Below are positions 56,911 to 64,000 of a stretch of 64,000 nucleotides of DNA, piece by piece. A program made the position numbers and the translations under genes. The notes below the pieces were generated by a model, which had not been told where the DNA came from, made no database searches, and was given only the letters and a program-made list of their open reading frames with translations. Positions within the stretch are counted from its first letter, which is position 1; every line of letters begins with the position of its first letter. The DNA lies in NCBI RefSeq assembly GCF_000340215.1, contig NW_006921536.1, positions 5,532,283 through 5,596,282 on the forward strand, in the 5' to 3' direction. Origin of the DNA: Pseudocercospora fijiensis CIRAD86. Its lineage: Eukaryota; Ascomycota; Dothideomycetes; Mycosphaerellales; Mycosphaerellaceae.

Positions 56911-57629
56911 ATTAATAAGTCGGCGTATAGGTCTATATAATAGCGTGTGTGTAATAGCGTGTATATAATAGCGTGTGTGTAAAAATCAAATAGAGTCGAT
57001 AGGATAAGGCTTTATACTTCTATCTAATAGGCGTACCGATAGGGTAGTCGTAACTACTACGAGTCTTAGAGGCCTTAGATTTAATATAAACCGCTTATTA
57101 GATGCCGCCTTAAACGACGTCGTTACTAAGTCGGCTAAGCAATACTTACTAGTAGTTACTCGAGCGCTATTCGTTTACTTTGCTTAGGAATACAACCTAG
57201 CTATAATATAACTAGAGCAAGCCTTAGTAGTACCGGGCGAATTTAACGTAATTAATAATACTACGGGGTAGTATTAAACCGGAGCAATGCTACTCCTATA
57301 CGTATATAGAATTGAATATATACAACGCATTTTACGGTATAATATGCAAGCCTTAAAGCGTTAGGAGTAACGTAGAAGTCTAGTCGAAGTATAGTACGGT
57401 CTTTTATATTTAGTATTAATTTTCCGATTAGTCCTAACTAGTAACCGAGTCGGACGGCGAGTCGGTATACAAATTAGTATTCAAATATTATCGTAAGAGG
57501 CGCTAGTAGAGTAACATTAAGTTAGTATAATCGAACGAGATAAATCCGAGATTTTGCCAAATCCGCGGGCTACGAATCGATATCGAGTCGGACCCCGACT
57601 TATACCTAACTTCGTAGTAGTAAGGGGGT

Positions 57630-60600
57630 TTGCTAAGCACTACACCTATAGTAGAGCTAAAGAGCCTTAGTAACTTCGTATACGTCGATATACGGCAAAC
57701 CTATAGTAGCTATAGCACTAGCGCCTATTATCGAAAGCTAGCTATATATATAGTAATATCTTACTATATCGAATACGGGTTATATAACCGGCTGCTTAAA
57801 AGCTCCTACGGCTATAAGCAATATAGAAACAAGTGCGAGAAACGCGTCGTACTAAAAGAATTTGCTGAGCACGATTCTACTACAAACAATGCCGCGAAGC
57901 GAGCCCGACTTAACTTATATACGATCTAAGGTAGTAACTAGAGCGCCGAACAAGCCGACGACAGATCGATACTAGAAGGCATATAGTAAGACGTAAATAA
58001 AGAAGGCACAATAGAAGCTGTTCTAGCAACGATATTAACGCTAACAGTACTAGCGCTATAGGAAGATAAGGGAAGTATAGATAGCATTAAATAGGATAGA
58101 TATCTTAAATTACCGGAATTCGATATATAGGATAGCCTAGCGGACGAAGACGAAATAGAAAGCGTATAGGCAACTGCCGCCGGAACGACAATAACGCTAG
58201 GAAGCTAGAAGTCAATAAGATTACGGCTAATACTAAAAGGCTACCGTACCGCGGATAATATCGATATATTTACCAAATATACTAGCCGTACCGCTAGCAA
58301 GCCTATAGCTAGGTATAGCATAATTACATTTTAGTATAGTAGAGTGAATATAAGCGCCTAATCTATAAGCAGCGTTAAAATACAAACACAAGATACTTCG
58401 GGCAAGTACGGAATATTTAAGTTACTATTCGATATAAGCTTTACGCAATTCTTAAAGAGAGAGAGAATATCCGGATATACAATTGCGAGGCTTTTCGAAG
58501 ACGAGAGGCTAGCACTACTATAAGATCTACTAAGCTAGTAAAGCATAAAGGCTATAACGTCGAAACTGCGAGCCGGCGGTATACTACTATCGAGGGCATT
58601 AGGTTAAATAAAGGTTCGAAAGCTATACCTTCCGACAAGTCGAACGGGTTGCGGTAGTACGGAGCTAGTACTACAATACCGATCCGTTAAGAAAGCAGTA
58701 ATATTCTTAATAGGTTATAGTAGCTTTAGGAATAATCTAGTATATAAGCTATATCGAGCGTAGACGACTAACGACCTACTACGGCGAATCTACTCTAATA
58801 TAGCGTTAGTAGACTAGTAGTAGGATACCTAGAGCAAGATAAACATAGACGGCGCAACGATCGTACCTCTAATCGTATTAACCGATAAAACGCAGATAAC
58901 TAACTACTAAGGTAACTTAATAGTATACCCTATATACCTTACTATCGGAAACCTATACGTACGAGCACGCAACGCGAATAACAGACCCGGCACGATCTTA
59001 CTAGGACTACTGCCGGTCGTTAAGGATAGCGATAGTTTTACTAAAAACAGTGTATATTATATGTCGATAGTATATATATTTCGCTCCGCTATAAAAGCGG
59101 CCGACGGCGAGGGCTAGGATATTATATACGTAGATAGCGCGACGCGTAGGTGCTTTCTAATCTTAGTAGTAATGTTAGTAGACTATAAAGAGCAAGTTGC
59201 AATTACCGGAGTTAAGACAAACATATATTGCCTAAGTTGCCTAGTATACCCGATAGAATAAGAGCACCTCGATATTATAGTAGAATAGCGGTTATACGAA
59301 TCTACGAAGTAGCGATATCTAAGGCAACGCAAAGGCGAATATATAGCGAAGGATCCGTAGAACGTCTACGATATCGATTGCTTTATATAGCGCTAGAAAT
59401 ACGTCGATATATACCGGTCTTTAGTAGTAGACACACTATACTAGCTGCTAAAAGGAGTGCTAATGCACGCAATCTAATAGACTACGGACCTACTAGTAGA
59501 CAAGATAAGCTATATAAAAACGAGGAGATACCGACTAGTTACCGACTCGACCCTAAATAGGGGCCTATCTACTAAAACAAGAAAGCTAGGGAAAACAGTA
59601 GTATAAGGGATTATCGATACGATACTAGATAGACGGTTCGCGTATATACCCGTATATACTAATCTTCGCAAGTTCTGCTACTACTTAGCAGTTACTTAGT
59701 AGACAGGCTAAGAGTAGTAAAGCGTCCTACGAGTCTTATTAGTTGTATTTGTACTACTACTCGAAGAGGTCCGTTAACCGTAGGCGATAAGATTTCTGCG
59801 TATACTAGTAGACTTTACCGTTCTAGCGATATATAGATACTATAACGACGAAATAGTTAAGTATCTTAGGATAGCATTATACCGGATAAACGAATAGAAG
59901 AATATATTTCGCCTATATAGGGTAACAAAGGTATAGAAGAGGGCCTAGCGGGAGGCGAAGGCTGTTACGCGAAGAACGAACGACCTAAATAACGACGATG
60001 CGATTACAATAGACGAGGACGACGAAGCTAACGAGCTAATAATAACACAAATAGAAGGGCACTTTAATATACCGAAATTCTACGGTATAACATATACCCC
60101 GAGCTATATTAAGACGTTCGGCAATCTTCTAGACTTAAATACTAGCTATTTCGAGCACAAACACTATAAACTACTAAAGCTTGCATTTTAGCTAACAAAC
60201 AAGAAGCCTAGCTAGGAAGAAAGTATACTAGATAGCGATGCTAATAGATTAAATATATAGGCCGAAGACGACAAAGAATATATAGCAATCCCTACAAATG
60301 CTCGTACTATTAAGGAGTATACGTAACAGCTAATAATACTAACTATAGTACGGCTAGTAGAGGATATCCTAGGATACTAGCCTAAGAAATAGAGGAACGG
60401 AAAGAAATCGGTTAAGTAGATTACGATAAGGGAGGCTATAGCTATAATAGAAGAGAACTTAGGTCGCGACTTCTAATAAGCGATTGCGGTATTCGTACGG
60501 CAATAGGGTGCCTACGATAAGAATAGCGTATTAAGTACCGTAGCCGACCCTAACGACATCGTAACGGACTATATATACGTCCTAGATATAGAGATCTGCT

Positions 60601-61340
60601 TCTACGGTAGAATCCGATACTAGAAGCCTACGGGTAAGGATACAGAACATCCTAACGCAGTAGTAGCCGACTTCGCGAGATATATACTAAACTAGGAGGG
60701 GCTCTATAGCAACAGACGTTATAATTTTATATAGGTATAGGAATACAACGTCAATTGTATAGAAACACCTAATAAATTAGCGGTTCGATTCGGCGGTCGC
60801 CTACTAGCTTAACTAAAGTACGTAGTCTCGATTAATATAGAAATAGGAATCAAATATAGGAAGGGACTTAGGACGAAACGGAGGCCCGTTATAGGCGTTT
60901 TTGTTAAGCTTTACAACTATGTTAACGACAAAAGCGAGTATAAGGATACGCATAGTCTAACGACAATCCGGCTACGGCGTCTTTTACCGTACTATAGTAG
61001 ACTTAAAAGGCGACGGGTGTATAGCCTACTACTAGTCTATTATATATTATACGCCGTACCTATAGACGAAGGCGCCCCGTATAGGACTCGCTATATTAAT
61101 AGTATAGTTAATTTCGAGACGTATAACACAATTTACGACGAGGAATAGGAGGATAAGGAAATGCGAGCCGTAAAGGCTTACGGGCGAGTAATAAAAAGGC
61201 AACGTACCGTATAGAGTGTATAGAAATCGCACCTCCGAAATATAGAGGATAATAATACTAAGGCGGCGAAGAATAATTTTATAGTTTATAAAGAACGTAT
61301 AAGACAGGATATAGCGACATATAGTAACGACGGTTAATAT
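57630..61340 (+). pseudogene. Plavaka-family transposase, RIP-riddled
   Basis: Plus-strand frames of about 1,200 codons. Diagnostic blocks are IVPLIVLTDKTQITNY, GNLIVYPIYLTIGNLYVRAR, TILLGLLPVVKD (58,858-59,036); RCFLILVVMLVDYKEQVAIT, GVKTNIYCLSCLVYP (59,147-59,252); and KYVDIYRSLVVDTLY, LLKGVLMHAIQ (59,399-59,480). These match the '...DKTQLT...YPVYLTIGN...', '...DYEEQV.ITGVKAN..CSIC.VP' and '...L..LLKGVF.H' blocks of Plavaka transposases. The N-terminal piece (YGYKQYRNKCEKRVVLKEF, 57,806-57,865) is open. The C-terminal part has conserved-looking blocks (EIGIKYRKGLRTKRRPVIGV near 60,840-60,900). The enzyme would excise and insert the element. In-frame TAG/TAA throughout. Confidence 0.85.
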
Positions 61341-61519
61341 AACAGTAATATACTTAAAACTGTAGTACTACTAGTATATTCTAGTTTAGACCGAGTCGAC
61401 TAATACGACCGAGTCGACGAGTCGATAAGTATTAATATAGCACTATACGAATAGTATAAACACTACTAACGACTACGACTACGAGCGACCTAGAGCGATC
61501 CTATATATACAAAAATTTA

Positions 61520-61691
61520 CTATATCGATCCTATCGATCGTATCGATCGCGTCGATCCTATCGATCCTAAGCGATCCGGGCGCGAGTCGGATCGCGACTC
61601 GGTCGCTTAGGATCGCTTAGGATCGCTTAGGATCGCTTAGGATCGATAGGATCGATAGGATCGACGCAATTAGAAAAAAAGTTTTCGTAAC
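61520..61691. repeat. Right terminus of the giant element
   Basis: Four to five tandem GATCGCTTAG units (about 61,602-61,640), then repeated GATCGATAG units. Their inverse CTATCGATC / CTAAGCGATC lies at about 61,525-61,576, so the end can fold into a long hairpin. The end proper reads AAAAAAAGTTTTCGTAAC. Confidence 0.75.
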
Positions 61692-64000
61692 TATAATAGC
61701 CGGCTTATTACGAAATAATAATAATAATAACCGCGGCGCCGCTAGTAGCGCTAGCAATAACAATACTAGTAGTATAGTACCTACCGAAGTGCCTACTAAG
61801 GTGCCCGCTAAAGGGCCTACTAAAGAACCTATAGTTCTAGGTAATAATCTAGAATTGCCTATTAACGATATTCTTAATAACATTGTTAATCGACGATATA
61901 GCTAACTAGCCTTTAGCCCCTAACTTGTAGGGAGACTTTAAGAAGCTACCTAAAACAGGCTTACTACCCTACGTTAAGAATAGTAGCTAAAGGATAACCT
62001 CCTCGAGCTTTGCCGCCTTTAGGAAGCCCCGATAACTACTACTAAACTAATAGTAGGACCTTCCTCGCTATTAGCCTCGAAGAAGGATACTAAGCTTAAG
62101 GACTATACCGTATTTAACGGCTCTAGCCGCAAGCAGTATAATAATTATATACGTAACTATAAGCTTAACTAACGAAATACACCGAGGGCTCTTCTAGACG
62201 ACTATTTATTAGTTGTCTACGCTATACAGTATATTAATAGCGACCTAAAACGCACCTAGGATAACTATTTTAACTCCCTCGATAATTAGACCGCTATTTA
62301 GTAGCAAACCTATAAAACTATTATACTAGACACCCTTAGAAACCCTATACTAAGGCAATAATATGCTTAGGACTAGTACCTTCGAGCTAGGTAAAAGACT
62401 AATCAATCGGCTCGCTTATTCGAGGCCTATTTAAAGACCCTTAAAGACGACCTTCCGCCTAAGACTAATTCTATATAGATCTCCGAGATACGCCTAAAAC
62501 TTAGGTAGGAGCTTATCCTCGAATTAGACCGTCGCCGTATGTTTAAATAGGCTAATCTAACACGTATCTAATTTATAGTCGAGGTAGAAATAGCTAAACG
62601 AGCTATCTAGCTCTAATAACGACTAGAATCGAGGATCCGACTAGCTAGTACTAGCTATAGTAACCGTAGCCGCGGAGGAAGCTAAGGTCTCTACTAGAAC
62701 AATAGTACTAACAATAGGAATAGTAATAACGACCGTAGAAGAGGCCGTAGCCGGCGGCTATATAGAGGAGGCCGTAATAGAGGCCGTAGAAGGGGCTCGT
62801 ACCCCTATAATACTAACCGCTCGACTAATAATAATAATAGTAATAACAGTTATAGCAACCCCCTAACCGGATTAAAGTGCTTTAACTATAATAGTACTAG
62901 CTATCTACTAGGCTAATATAACAAACCTAAGGACTAGGCCCGAATTAACCGTGCTTCTACTAAGTATAGGAAATACCTTTTAGCCGCTAATACTACCCCT
63001 ATCGGCTCTTTTAATTAGTCGAAAAAAGAATAAGCGCCGCACTAACTGTTAGCCTAGTGCGGCGTAAAACTATCGATATTGTACTAGCTATTATACGTAC
63101 CTATCTTATATAGGATACGCATAGAACTAACTATTAAACTAAGGTTATACTAGATCTAGGAAATTTAGTTAGTACCCTTATTAACTACCGCCTAGCTAAG
63201 CAATTAGACCTTCGACAATTGCCTAGAACTAATATACTAACCCTTGCTTAGTTTAATAACGCTCGGCACTTAACCTATAGGGCCTACTATGTTTCTATAG
63301 TTCTAAAAGACGACCTCGGCAATAAACGCTTGCTAGATTTTACTACCTACGTAGTAGACATAGACAACCTTCTATCCGATATTGTTATTAGCAACCCTAT
63401 TCTTAAGCACTATACTATAGTTATAGACTTAGGCAGTTAATAGTAGCGATTTAGAATCGCTAGGAGAGAGGACATTAAATACATTAACATTAGCGAGTGT
63501 CCTAACGATATCCGGGTCCTATTTATCGGCAACCTAATACCTACCTTAGCTAATCCGACGGCTAACCTTCCCGGTAGAGATAACGATAAACCTATACCTC
63601 CTAATAGCATAGATCCTAATTAGCTTACTCGTATACCCTAGCCTATTCGAGAGACCTATATCGATATATTTAAACACTACCTAGTATCGACGTTGCCTAT
63701 ATTTAAAGAAACAGATTATAAGATTAATATTATAGAGGGCAAAGAGGTCCCCTTTAGGCCCCTCTATAACCTTAGCGAACGCGAGCTTGCTATACTACGT
63801 AAGTACCTAGATAAGAACCTAGCTAATAGTCGAATTTAGTATAGCAATAGCCCTACTAGTATACTAATCCTATTTGTCCTAAAGAAGGATAGTAGCCTAC
63901 GGCTATACGTTAACTACCGCGGACTTAATACTATTACTATTAAAGACCGTTGCCTACTTCCGCTTATTAATAAGACCCTCGATCGCCTCTCTAGCGCCTA
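61692..64000 (+). mobile_element. Gypsy copy 3, remainder (gag, protease, RT), runs off the window
   Basis: It resumes at tataatagcc and encodes gag on the plus strand: SLLASKKDTKLKDYTVFNGS near 62,067, an Arg-rich stretch RRRGRSRRLYRGGRNRGRRG near 62,730, and a zinc knuckle C-FN-Y-NSTSY near 62,878-62,930 with Cys/His to Tyr changes. Protease is at about 63,060-63,440 (TRSRKFS/DLGN-type motif with Ser to Leu; FNNARHLTYRAYYVSIVLKD-like). The RT start is at 63,640 on ([32 protein letters not shown]-like). RIPped throughout. The 3' part and 3' LTR lie outside the window. Confidence 0.88.

Larger units (their letters stand above)
42018..61691 (+). mobile_element. Giant (~19.7 kb) Plavaka-type DNA transposon carrying SNF2 helicase and Argonaute relics
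   Basis: The boundaries come from comparison with the uninterrupted leader of Gypsy copy 1. Copy 3 stops at ...accccttat and resumes at tataatagcc. Between these lie inverted ends GTTACGGAAACTTTTTT (left) and GTTACGAAAACTTTTTTT (reverse of right). A short target duplication (TAT, or up to TATTAT/TATAAT) is plausible, but its length is ambiguous. Both ends carry hairpins and repeats of GATCGCTTAG/GATCCTTAG. The right part encodes a Plavaka-family transposase (CACTA/CMC superfamily); the rest holds at least six other old coding regions. The known family is usually much smaller, to my knowledge. The whole element is RIPped. I cannot exclude that some internal parts are nested insertions. Confidence 0.8.

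Noticed and set aside
42018..61691. Maverick/Polinton
   Set aside because: Size and TIRs fit, but I saw no type-B DNA polymerase, capsid or packaging ATPase; the transposase blocks are Plavaka.
42018..61691. Starship-type cargo element
   Set aside because: No tyrosine recombinase (DUF3435-like) captain gene was seen at either end, and inverted ends with a transposase fit a cut-and-paste element.

Overview
The window is nuclear DNA from a filamentous ascomycete. The fungal marks are a CFEM/PTH11-type receptor gene, short GT..AG introns, and transposons damaged by repeat-induced point mutation (RIP). A Dothideomycete-like host is my guess, not a demonstration. RIP is visible directly. In the repeats CpA and TpG are nearly gone, CpG is kept, and almost every stop inside an old coding frame is TAG or TAA where Gln or Trp is expected. 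The two Copia LTRs differ almost only by C-to-T at CpA and G-to-A at TpG.

Layout. 1-6,760: RIP-damaged repeat DNA ending in a full Copia element. 6,761 to about 19,950: a gene island with normal base composition. It holds a broken TPR/SET gene cut off at the Copia LTR, two hypothetical genes on the plus strand, a spliced minus-strand gene, a degenerate plus-strand gene, a spliced minus-strand gene with an early TAG, and an intact CFEM-PTH11 receptor. About 19,950-29,150: a Fot1/pogo-like transposon split by a chromodomain Gypsy element, with target duplication TACGA. 29,170-29,813 and 33,207-33,320: a small un-RIPped island into which a MULE inserted (9-bp duplication). 33,330-41,556: a second Gypsy copy split by a LINE (15-bp duplication). 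41,557-64,000: a third Gypsy copy, running off the window, split by a giant DNA transposon at about 42,018-61,691.

The giant element is the main discovery. It is about 19.7 kb long, with short terminal inverted repeats and hairpin-rich ends. Its right part encodes a Plavaka-type transposase. Its middle carries a SNF2-like helicase and a clear Argonaute relic (PAZ, L2 and the C-terminal half of PIWI), together with several unrecognised reading frames, 136-bp tandem repeats and a ~200-bp inverted repeat. An RNA-silencing gene and a chromatin-remodelling-type helicase inside a DNA transposon is an unusual combination. All of its frames are now inactivated by RIP.

No tRNA, rRNA or CRISPR array was seen. 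In the repeats, exact gene ends and introns cannot be fixed by eye; coordinates given with 'about' are approximate.
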